Origin: Myxococcus terminator_A
GTDB lineage: Bacteria; Myxococcota; Myxococcia; Myxococcales; Myxococcaceae
Assembly (NCBI GenBank): GCA_049194865.1
Contig: JBLZWL010000130.1
Span: forward strand, 14,116 to 78,115
Direction of reading: 5' to 3'
Length of the DNA: 64,000 nucleotides
Position 1 is the first letter of the stretch. Every line of letters begins with the position of its first letter. This document shows, in pieces, positions 16,501 through 25,400 of the stretch. The notes beneath the pieces were generated by a model. The model saw only the letters and a list, made by a program, of their open reading frames with translations. It did not search any database and was not told the origin of the DNA. The position numbers were made by a program, and so were the translations under genes.

Positions 16501-19500
16501 CGGGACGCGGGAGCTCGACACGCGGCGTGTCCGCGAGTTCCTCTCGCGCAAGCTGCCAGAGCACATGGTGCCGGCGACATACGTCGTCCTGGACGCCCTG
16601 CCGCTGACCCGCAACGCCAAGGTGGACCGCCGGGCCTTGCCCCATCCGGACCTGGCCTCCCAGGCGAAGAGGGACGCCGCGTCGGGACCGGTCGTCGCCA
16701 ACGGGGGCAATGGCGAGGCCCGCGCGCTCCAGGACGCACTGTCGAAGGCCGTCGGGGCCGTACTCGGTGTTCCCGCGGTCCATCCGGAGCGCAACTTCTT
16801 CGAGCTCGGCGCCAACTCCGTGCACCTCATCCAGCTCCATCTGCGAATCAAGCAGGAGCTGGGGCTCACCATCTCCGTCGTCGAGCTGTTCGGGAACCCG
16901 ACCGTCCGCTCCCTCGCGACACGACTCGGTGCCCGTGGCGTGGCCGCGAAGCCCACGCCCGCCGCCGAGGCACCTCGGGAGCAGGGTGACCGGGACATCG
17001 CCATCATCGGGATGAGCGGCCGCTTCCCCGGCGCGGCCACGCTCGACGCGTTCTGGAGCAACCTGGTAGGGGGCGTCGAGTCCGTCGGCACCTTCACCGA
17101 TGAGGAGCTGCTGGCCGCGGGCGTGAGCGAGACCGCGTTCAGGGATCCCCGCTACGTCCGCGCCTCGGCGGTGATGGAGGGGTTCGACGCGTTCGACGCC
17201 GACTTCTTCTCCCTCACGCCCCGCGAGGCGCGCTCCCTGGACCCCCAGCAGCGCGTGTTCCTGGAGTGTGCCTGGGAGGCGCTCGAACATGCGGGCTACC
17301 CGCCGAGCGCGTGCGACGCCGTCGTCGGGGTCTACGCCGGCAAGAGCGTCAGCCACTACCGCTATCCCTATCCGGACCTGACGCGGCCCATCAGCTTCTT
17401 CCAGGACCTCGTGTCCCAGGACAAGGACTTCCTGGCGACGCAGACCTCCTACAAGCTCGACCTGCGCGGGCCGAGCATGAACCTCCAGACGGCCTGCTCG
17501 ACGTCGCTCGTCTCCGTGTCGACGGCCTGCGATGCGCTGCTCAACGGCAGCTGCGACATGGCGCTGGCGGGGGGGGTGGCCATCAAGGTCCCCCACAAGG
17601 TCGGCTACCTCTACGAGGAGGGCAGCATCTTCTCGGGAGATGGCCACTGCCGGCCGTTCGATGCCCGGGCCAACGGCACCCTCCCCGGAAGCGGGGCCGG
17701 CGTCGTGGTCCTCAAGCGCTTGAGCCAGGCGCTCGCCGACGGGGACCGCGTCCTCGCCGTCATCAAGGGCTCGGCCATCAACAATGACGGGCACCGGAAG
17801 GTCGGCTTCATGGCGCCCGGTGTCGAGGGGCAGTTCGACGTCGTCCGACGGGCGCACCAGCGGGCGGGCGTGGACCCGCGGACCATCTCCTATGTCGAGG
17901 CGCACGGGACGGGGACCGCGATGGGCGACCCCATCGAGCTCGCCGCGCTGACCCGGGCCTTTGGTGAGCAGGCGGAGTCCCGGTCCTGTGGGCTGGGCTC
18001 GGTGAAGAGCAACATCGGGCACCTGGACAGCGCGGCCGGAATCGCCGGGCTCATCAAGGTCGTGCTGTCCCTTCAGCACCGCACCCTGGCGCCCTCGCTC
18101 CATTTCGAGCAGCCGAACCCGCGCATCGACTTCGAGCACAGCCCCTTCTACGTGGTCGACAAGGCCACGCCCTGGAGCGTGGCGAGCGGCCCTCTCCGCG
18201 CGGGTGTCAGCTCCTTCGGCATTGGTGGCACCAACGCCCATGTCGTGGTGGAGGAGGCCCCCGCGACACGGGAGGCGGAGGCCACGGCGCCACGAAGGGA
18301 GCGCTCCCGCCATGTCCTGACGCTCTCGGCGCGGAGCGACGCGGCGCTGCGGACGCTCGCGGGCCAGTACCAGGCGCTGCTGGAGGGCACCGACGCGGCG
18401 CTCGCGGACGTGTGCTTCTCCGCGAACACCGGTCGTGTCGCCTTCGAGCATCGGCTCGCCTTGGTGGCCTCGGAGCGCGGCGCCATGGCCGCGTTGCTCG
18501 GCGCCGCGGCGGGGAAGGAGGAGCGCCCGGGGATGGTGCAGGGGGTGTTGGGCTCGAAGCAGTCGCCGAAGGTCGCGTTCCTCTTCTCGGGGCAGGGCTC
18601 GCAGTACGTCGGGGCCGCTCGCGAGCTCTATCCGACGCATCCGGGCTTCCGCCGCCGCATCGATGCGTTCGACGCGCTGCTGCGAGGCGCCTGGGAACAG
18701 TCGCTCCACTCGGTGCTCTATCCGGAGCCGGGGCAGACCTCGCCCATCGACCAGTTCGACTACGCCCAGCCGGTGCTCTTCGCGCTCGAGTACGCGCTGG
18801 CCGAGCTGTGGATGTCCTGGGGCGTCCAGCCGGATGTCCTGCTCGGACACAGCACCGGAGAGCTGGCGGCGGCGTGCCTCGCCGGGGTGTTCAGCCTCGA
18901 GGACGGGCTGAAGCTGGCGATTCATCGCGGCCGCCTGATGCACCAGCTCCCCGAGGGCGGAAACCTCGCGGTCTCCACGGGGGAGGCGGAGGTCCGCGAG
19001 GTCCTGGCGGGGGGCGGTTGGAGCTGCTCCATCGCCGCGCTCAACGGCCCCGACAACGTGGTCGTCTCCGGTCCTCCCGGCGAGCTGGGCGAGGTGGCCT
19101 CGGCCCTGGAGTCGCGGGGCCTCAAGGTGCGGCGCCTGAACATTCCGCGCGCGGCCCACTCGGCCATGGTCGAGGCCATCCTCCCGGAGTTCCGGGCCAT
19201 CGCCGCCACGCTCACCTACGCGCTGCCCGCGATTCCCATGGTCTCCGGGATGACCGGCGAGCCCGTCACGAAGGCCATCGCCACCCCGGACTACTGGTGC
19301 AGCCAGCTCCGCGACCCGGTGCGCTTCGCGGAGGGCGTGGAGCGCCTGTACCGCGACGGGGCGAGGGTGTTCGTCGAGATGGGGCCCAAGGCCACCCTGC
19401 TCGGCATGGCGGCGCGGTGCCTTCCGGAAGGGGAGTGCGCGTGGCTGCCGAGCCTGCGGCCCGAGGACGGCGGCTGGCAGCAGATGCTGGAGAGTCTGTC

Positions 19501-22462
19501 GGCCCTGTACGTGCGAGGCGTCCGGGTGGACTGGGCGGCCTTCGATGCGGGCTTTGCCCGGCGCAAGGTGGCGCTCCCCACGTATCCCTTCCAGCGCCAG
19601 CGGTACTGGGAGGAGGGGGCGGGGCTGCAGCGGCTTCAGGGGGCGAGCGTCGCTCGGGAGGAGCATCCCCTGCTCGGCGCCCGGGTGCCGTTGGCCGTGC
19701 TCGGGGCCGACGCGCTGCTGTTCGAGACGACGCTGGGCCCGTCGACGCAGGCGTTCCTGGGACAGCACCGTGTCTTCGGGACGCCGACGCTGCCCGCCAC
19801 CGCCTATGTCGAGATGGCGCTGGCCGGAGGTGCGCGACTGCTCGGGACGAAGACGCCGCGGCTGGAGAACCTGTCCCTGCTCGCGGCGATGACGTTCCCC
19901 CAGGACTCCGGACGCCGGGTGCAGTGCGCGGTGGACAGGGGAGAGGCGGACACGGCGACGGCGCGCATCTTCAGTCGCGCCACGGGTGACTCGGAGGGCG
20001 AGTGGGTCCTCCATGCGACCGGGACGCTCCGCGCCTCGCGCGACGGCGAGGATATCCCCGTGGAGCCGGGGCACGACGCGGTGCTCGCGATGCTGCGGAC
20101 CGCGCCTCTCATCCAGGACACCTATCGAAGGGCGCGGGAGTCCGGGGTCGACTTCGGCGCGGAGTTCCAGGGCATCACCGAGCTGCGTCAGCAGGGAGAG
20201 CAGCTCCTGGCCCGCATCGAGAGGCCCGCCGCGCTCGGAGGCGACGGTGTCTTCCTCGCGCACCCGGCGCTGCTGGATGCCTGTCTCCAGGTGGTGGGGG
20301 GCGCCTACCCGGACCCGAGCGCTTCCGAGCTCTACGTGCCGATGAACATCGAGAGCCTCGTGCTGTTCGGAGGACTCGAGGAGCGGATGTGGAGTCACGC
20401 GGTGGTTCGGCCCCTGGACGCGACGCGGAGGCGTCTGCGCGCCGACGTCAGCGTCTTCGGAGGTGACGGGAGGCTGTGCGCGCGCGTCCTGGGACTGGAG
20501 CTTCAGCGGACGAGCCGGGAGGCCTTGAGCCCGGCGACCCCGGAAGCGTTGGACGGATGGCTCTATGAGCGCCGGTGGGAGCCGCTCGCGCTGGAGGCGG
20601 CAGTTCCTGCTCCGACAGCGACGGGTGGCGGACCGTGCCTGATTCTCGCGGACCAGAGAGGGCTGGGACATCAGCTCGCGCAAGCGCTCGAACGCGACGG
20701 ACGGACCTGCTTCCTGGCGTTCCGCGGACAGACGCTCCGCACGCTCGACGACAAGCGCTTCGAGTTGCCGGAGGACCCCGAGGCGCTCGCTGATGCCCTG
20801 CTGACATTGGAGCTTCCGGCTTCACTTTCGGACGTCATCCTGCTGTGGGGGCTCGACGGCGCGGATGCCGAGAACCTGGACCCGGCGCACCTCGATGCGG
20901 ACACCCTGCGCGGATGCGGGAGCGGACTCGGGCTGCTGCGCTCCCTCATCGAGCGTGGATATTCCGAGGCGGTGTGGCTGGTCACCCGGGGAGCACAGGC
21001 CGTGGTCGCGGGGCAGCCACTTCCCGGGATTGCGCAGTCGCTGCTCTGGGGCATGGCACGACCTGTCGCCATCGAATCGTCCGAGCTGGATGTCCGGTGC
21101 GTCGATCTGGATCCAAGCAGCGAGTCGGATGCTCAAGTGGAGGCGCTCGTCAGGGAACTCCACAGCCGCTCCGAGGTGGCCGACAACCAGGTCGCCTTCC
21201 GCGGTGGCCGCCGCGTCGCGCGGCTGCGAAGGGTCGCGTCGCGCGAGGTGATGACGGCGTCCTCGATGCCAGTGGAGTCCGACTCTGTTCGGTCTGATCG
21301 CAGCCAGCTCGTGGTGGGCGGGCTCGGGCGGCTGGGGTTGCTGACGGCGGAGCTCCTGGCGCTGCGAGGCGCGCGGAGCCTCGTGCTGACCGGACGTGGC
21401 GCCGTAGGACTGGAGGCGACCGAGCGGCTGGAGCGCCTGCGCGCGCGGGGTGTGCGCGTCGAATACCGACAGGTGGACGTCGCGGACGAGGCCGCGCTCG
21501 CGGCGCTGCTCCGGGAGATTTCGGACGACCTCGCGCCGCTGGGCGGCGTGTTCCACTCGGCGGGAGTGCTCGATGACGGTGTCCTGCGTCAGCAACGCTG
21601 GGCCCGCTTCGAGAAGGTGCTGCGACCCAAGGTGAAGGGCGCCTGGAACCTGCACCGCCAGACGGCGCATCTCGCCCTCGACCACTTCGTGTTGTTCTCG
21701 TCGGTGGCCTCGCTGGTCGGCTCCGCTGGACAGTCGAACCACTGCGCGGCGACGGCGTTCGAGGACGCGCTGGCGCACCACCGTCGCGCCAGCGGGCTGC
21801 CAGGGCTGAGCATCAATTGGGGCGTGTGGGCCGGTGACGCTGGCGCGCGCGTGGACGTCGGCGCTCAATCCCACACCCCGGGCTGGGGTGTGCTCCCCGT
21901 GCAGCAGGGACTGCGGGCGCTCGAAGCGCTGCTCACGAGTCCTGTCGCACAGGTGGGCGTCGCGGAGATCGACTGGGCGGTGTTCGGCGGCGGACGCCCC
22001 GCGCCCTATGACGCCGAGCTGCGGGAGGCCGCGCGGGGGCGGACCGTGGAGCGCGCGCGCTTCCTGGAGACGCTCTCCCAGTCGCCCGTCATGCATCGCC
22101 GGAAGCTGCTGATGGACTACCTGCGTGAGCAGGTGGCCTGGATTCGCGGCGCGGGCTCCGGCGCGTCGGTGGATCCAACGCAGGGCTTCAACGAGATGGG
22201 AATCGACTCCCTGGCGGCGTTGCAGCTCAAGAACAGACTCCAGAGCGGCTTCGGGCTCTCGCTGCCCGCCACCCTCGTCTTCAACTACCCCACCACCGAG
22301 AAGCTCGCGGAGCAGCTCGCCACCGCGTTCATTCCCCTGGAGTTCGCCTCGCCCACTGTCGCGCGTCCCGAGGCACAGGACGTGGGCACGCCCACACTGG
22401 AGAACCTGTCCGAAGCCCACCTCGCCCACATGCTCGATGAGCAGCTCTCGAAGATGAACTAG
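13550..22462 (+). CDS. Hybrid NRPS/PKS: docking, Cy, A (Thr-like), PCP, KS, AT, DH, KR, ACP
   Basis: 2970 residues. TubC_N-type docking (1-50); heterocyclisation domain (75-500) with FPMTELQQAYSVGR and DGTFIDGYS (Asp207, Asp212); A domain (540-1030); PCP (LGANSVHL); KS (1150-1570, TACSTSL, HGTGT, NIGH intact); AT (1680-1990, GQGSQ, GHSTGE, RAAHS in place of HAFHS); DH (from 2039, HRVFGTPTLP and DACLQ); KR; ACP (MGIDSLA). Specificity residues read as DFYSMGVLWK, closest in pattern to threonine (DFWNIGMVHK). Cyclisation would then give a methyloxazoline, which could be oxidised elsewhere. Odd points: A3 reads STGQPNGAM (Asn for Lys), and the KR reads SNHCAAT, with His2731 for the catalytic Tyr and Thr2735 for Asn. 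This is the core heterocycle-forming enzyme of the pathway. Confidence 0.92.
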   Translation: MTLAELLQALAAHGIKLSVDGEHLAVDAPDGALPTGLREQLVENKAALLALLSEQGEPLSDTPVEVVPRPEERHLPFPMTELQQAYSVGRQAELEMNASMHAYNELDCRALDLSRFEEAWNQVVARHEMLRAVEAPGFQQQVLPSVPRYRLPVEDLRGRGQEEAEARLVAIRERLSQQVLPLDQWPLFELRACLLDGDRVRLFMSIDGTFIDGYSFQILYRELVHFYRHPEVAPSPSALTLSYRDYSLAVHHSRGARHARSLEYWRARLPHLPPAPDLPLEKDPRTLRRPRFRRWFARVDAEVWQRLKQRARARRLTEPELLLAAYAEVIARWSRGPRFTLNVPHFNRLPVHPQVNDIIGTFASFTLIEVDHRPERGFTERALAIREQLLLALEHREVSGVELLRELFRAQGRISGALMPVVMTSFASHSRSGDSHWVDFLAEAFGELVEALTQTPQVWIDLQIVYQRGGVFLNWDVAEELFPPGMLEDMFDAFHALLLRLAEDDTAWERADLDLLPARQRELLARVNDTARPLSGELLHSGFYRNAAARPDAVALVAEGNTLSYGELARRANRLGHALRERGAAPNRVVAVVMEKGWEQVVAVLGVLSAGAAYLPIDAGLPLERRSFMMRNGGVELVVTQPKFARDSWPEQVQVLVLSPEAFREYPDAPLSTAQRPEDLAHILYTSGSTGQPNGAMLTHAGMVNAIEWTNRKFGVGPDDRLIALSALHHDFSVYDLFGTLSAGGTVVMPDASRRRDPSHWVELMARHGVTVWSTVPAMMEMLMTYLEGGNVRLSCPLRLVMLGGDWIAVTLPGRLRARFGGVKVVSVGGPTETSLWNITHPVEEADERRRSIPYGKPIANTRYYVLDERLEERPLWVPGELCCAGIGVALGYIGAGAGSQKFTVHPRTGERIYRTGDLGRYLPDGTIEFLGRVDFQLSIRGQRIEPGEIEAALLQEPGIRAAVVGAVGEHHEKRLVAYAVPADGTRELDTRRVREFLSRKLPEHMVPATYVVLDALPLTRNAKVDRRALPHPDLASQAKRDAASGPVVANGGNGEARALQDALSKAVGAVLGVPAVHPERNFFELGANSVHLIQLHLRIKQELGLTISVVELFGNPTVRSLATRLGARGVAAKPTPAAEAPREQGDRDIAIIGMSGRFPGAATLDAFWSNLVGGVESVGTFTDEELLAAGVSETAFRDPRYVRASAVMEGFDAFDADFFSLTPREARSLDPQQRVFLECAWEALEHAGYPPSACDAVVGVYAGKSVSHYRYPYPDLTRPISFFQDLVSQDKDFLATQTSYKLDLRGPSMNLQTACSTSLVSVSTACDALLNGSCDMALAGGVAIKVPHKVGYLYEEGSIFSGDGHCRPFDARANGTLPGSGAGVVVLKRLSQALADGDRVLAVIKGSAINNDGHRKVGFMAPGVEGQFDVVRRAHQRAGVDPRTISYVEAHGTGTAMGDPIELAALTRAFGEQAESRSCGLGSVKSNIGHLDSAAGIAGLIKVVLSLQHRTLAPSLHFEQPNPRIDFEHSPFYVVDKATPWSVASGPLRAGVSSFGIGGTNAHVVVEEAPATREAEATAPRRERSRHVLTLSARSDAALRTLAGQYQALLEGTDAALADVCFSANTGRVAFEHRLALVASERGAMAALLGAAAGKEERPGMVQGVLGSKQSPKVAFLFSGQGSQYVGAARELYPTHPGFRRRIDAFDALLRGAWEQSLHSVLYPEPGQTSPIDQFDYAQPVLFALEYALAELWMSWGVQPDVLLGHSTGELAAACLAGVFSLEDGLKLAIHRGRLMHQLPEGGNLAVSTGEAEVREVLAGGGWSCSIAALNGPDNVVVSGPPGELGEVASALESRGLKVRRLNIPRAAHSAMVEAILPEFRAIAATLTYALPAIPMVSGMTGEPVTKAIATPDYWCSQLRDPVRFAEGVERLYRDGARVFVEMGPKATLLGMAARCLPEGECAWLPSLRPEDGGWQQMLESLSALYVRGVRVDWAAFDAGFARRKVALPTYPFQRQRYWEEGAGLQRLQGASVAREEHPLLGARVPLAVLGADALLFETTLGPSTQAFLGQHRVFGTPTLPATAYVEMALAGGARLLGTKTPRLENLSLLAAMTFPQDSGRRVQCAVDRGEADTATARIFSRATGDSEGEWVLHATGTLRASRDGEDIPVEPGHDAVLAMLRTAPLIQDTYRRARESGVDFGAEFQGITELRQQGEQLLARIERPAALGGDGVFLAHPALLDACLQVVGGAYPDPSASELYVPMNIESLVLFGGLEERMWSHAVVRPLDATRRRLRADVSVFGGDGRLCARVLGLELQRTSREALSPATPEALDGWLYERRWEPLALEAAVPAPTATGGGPCLILADQRGLGHQLAQALERDGRTCFLAFRGQTLRTLDDKRFELPEDPEALADALLTLELPASLSDVILLWGLDGADAENLDPAHLDADTLRGCGSGLGLLRSLIERGYSEAVWLVTRGAQAVVAGQPLPGIAQSLLWGMARPVAIESSELDVRCVDLDPSSESDAQVEALVRELHSRSEVADNQVAFRGGRRVARLRRVASREVMTASSMPVESDSVRSDRSQLVVGGLGRLGLLTAELLALRGARSLVLTGRGAVGLEATERLERLRARGVRVEYRQVDVADEAALAALLREISDDLAPLGGVFHSAGVLDDGVLRQQRWARFEKVLRPKVKGAWNLHRQTAHLALDHFVLFSSVASLVGSAGQSNHCAATAFEDALAHHRRASGLPGLSINWGVWAGDAGARVDVGAQSHTPGWGVLPVQQGLRALEALLTSPVAQVGVAEIDWAVFGGGRPAPYDAELREAARGRTVERARFLETLSQSPVMHRRKLLMDYLREQVAWIRGAGSGASVDPTQGFNEMGIDSLAALQLKNRLQSGFGLSLPATLVFNYPTTEKLAEQLATAFIPLEFASPTVARPEAQDVGTPTLENLSEAHLAHMLDEQLSKMN

Positions 22463-22471
22463 GGGCCCGCC

Positions 22472-25400
22472 ATGTCAGCCGAGGGAAACTACGGGGACTT
22501 GATGAAGCGCGCGCTCCTGAAGCTCCAGGACGCGCAGGCGCAGCTCGATGCCCACGCGCGGGAGCGGCACGAGGGCCTGGCAATCATCGGCATGGGCTGT
22601 CGGTTCCCGGGAGGTGCTTCGAGTCCCGATCTCTATTGGCGGTTGCTCCTCGAAGGCACCGACACCATCACCGAAGTCCCTCCCGAGCGGTGGGACGCGG
22701 ACGCCTTCTACCATCCGGACCCGGACCAGCCCGGGAAGGTCTACTGCCGGTACGGCGGCTTCCTGGAGGAGATAGACCAGTTCGAGCCCAGGTTCTTCGG
22801 CATCTCCCCGCGCGAGGCGGCGCGGATGGACCCGCAGCACCGGCTCCTGCTGGAGGTCGCCTGGGAGGCCCTGGAGCGCGCCGGGCGCAACCCGACCTCA
22901 CTGCATGGAACCCGGACGGGCGTGTTCGTCGGGATGATGGGGCAGGACTACACGCAGATCGCCACCCAGTCCCCGGACCTCATCGACGCCCACACGGGGG
23001 CGGGCAATGGCGCGAGCGTCGCCTCGGGTCGGCTCTCGTACACGTTCGGCTTCCAGGGGCCCAGCCTCACGGTCGACACGGCGTGCTCCTCGTCGCTGGT
23101 CGCCGTCCACCTCGCCCTGCGCAGCCTGCGTCAGCGCGAGGTCGACTTCGCGCTGGTGGGCGGGGTGAACCTGGTGCTGTCGCCCGTCGCGACGCTGATT
23201 GAGTCGCGCGCGCACATGCTCGCCGCTGATGGTCGCTGCAAGACCTTCGATGCGGCGGCCAATGGGATTGGCAGGGGAGAGGGCTGTGGAGTCCTCGTCC
23301 TGCGACGGCTCTCGGATGCCATCGCGGACAGGGACCCCATCGTCGCGGTGATTCGCGGCTCGGCGGTCAACCAGGATGGCCGGACCAGCGGGCTGACCGT
23401 TCCGAACGGGCTCGCCCAGCAGCAGGTCATCCGGGATGCCCTGCGAGATGCGCGGGTCGAAGCGCCGCGCGTGGGCTACGTCGAAGCGCATGGGACCGGG
23501 ACGGCGCTCGGCGACCCCATCGAGCTGGAGGCGCTCGGCGCGGTCTACGGCGACCGGACGACGCGGGAGCAGCCGCTGGTGGTGGGCTCGGTGAAGACGA
23601 ACCTGGGCCACCTCGAAGGCGCGGCGGGCATCGCGGGGTTGATGAAGGCGGCCCTGTGTCTGGCGAACGAGGAGATTCCACCCCATCTCCACCTGCGGAC
23701 CCCCACGCCGCACGTCGACTGGAGCCGGCTGTTCGTCGACGTCCCCACCGCGCGGCGCGGCTGGCAGGGGTCGGAGCATCGCTTCGCGGCCGTGAGCTCG
23801 TTCGGTTTCTCGGGCACGAACGCGCACGTCATCCTCGAGTCAGCGCCGCGCCCGGAGCAGCCGCCTGTCCGGAGCCCCGCGCGCCCCCTGCACCTCATGA
23901 CGCTCTCGGCCCGCTCGGGCGGCAGCCTGCGCCGGCTGGCGGAGTCGTTCGCGGACGAGCTCGCGGGTGCTCGCAAGGACGCGCTCGCGGAGGTCTGCCA
24001 CACGGCGAATGTCAGTCGGAGCTCGCTGGAGGAGCGCGCGGCCTTCGTGGCCTCGACCTCCGAGGAGATGGCCGCCGCCCTTCGCGCCTTCGGTCGTGGC
24101 GAGCCCCCGTCCACCGGCACGTGGGTGGAGGGGCAGCGAGGCGCGGAGGCACCGCGGGTCGCATGGCTCTTCACCGGCCAGGGCGCCCAGTACGTGGGCA
24201 TGGGGAAGGAGTTGTTCGAGACGGAGCCGGGCTTCCGTCGCGACCTGCTCCGCTTCGAGCAAATCCTCCGGCCCCAGCTCGACCGGCCACTGACCGAGGT
24301 GCTGTTCCAGGACGACGGCGGCGCCCTGAACGAGACCCGGTACACGCAGCCGGCAATCGTGGCGCTCGAGCTGGCGGTGGCCGGCCTGATGCGCTCATGG
24401 GGCCTGCAGGCCGATGCGGTCCTGGGCCACAGCGTCGGGGAGTACGCGGCCGCCATCTTCGCTGGTGCCCTGTCCCCCGAGGTGGGGCTCCCGCTGGTGG
24501 CCGAGCGCGCGCGGCTGATGCAGGCGCTGCCTGAGCGCGGCGCGATGCTGGCCCTCTTCACCGACGAGGCGCGTGTCCTCCGGGCCCTGGCGGGGCATGA
24601 CCGGGTGACGCTGGCGGCCCTCAATGGACCGCGGAACACGGTGATCTCCGGAGCGGAGACGTCGATTGACGCCATCGCCCGGGAGCTGGCCGCCGAGGGC
24701 ATCGAGAGCCAGCGCCTGAAGGTCTCGCATGCCTTCCACTCGCCGCTGATGCAGCCGATGTTGGAGGCGTTCGCGCGGGCGGCGGGGCGCGTGCAACTCC
24801 AGGCGCCACGCGTGCCGCTCATCTCCAACCTCGACGGCGCCGAGGCGGGCGCGGCCTTCACGCGTCCGGACTACTGGGTCCGGCAGGTCCGTGAGCCGGT
24901 CCGCTTCTCGGAGGGCCTCCGCACGCTCCTCCAACGTGGGGTGCGCGTCTTCCTCGAAGTGGGGCCGAAGCCGGTCCTGTCGAACCTCGCGCGCGACATG
25001 GTGGCTCCCGAAGCCGCGCTGTTTCTGGAGACGCTGCACCCCCGTCGCTCGGATTGGGTGGGCCCGCTCCGCGCCCTGGCGGAGCTCTACGTCCGCGGCG
25101 CACCGGTCGACTGGGAGCGTCTCGATGCGGGACGCGGGCGCATCGCCCTTCCGACCTATCCGTTCGAACGTCAGCGGCACTGGCTGGACGTGCCCGCGCC
25201 CTGGGCCCGTCCCGCACGGCCCACGACCCACCCGCTGCTCGGCGCCCGCTGGGACTCCGCGGCGCTGCGGGAGGGCACCACGGTCTTCTCGCAGGAGCTG
25301 GAGGTCAGGGCGCTTCCTCTCCTGGGTGACCACCGCGTGTACGGCAAGCCGGTGGTCCCCGCCGCGGCCTTCGTGGAGATGGTGCTCTCCGCCGCGGCGC

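Noticed and set aside
15824..20683. 1619-residue minus-strand open frame
   Set aside because: Antisense shadow of the hybrid NRPS/PKS gene with no domain signature.
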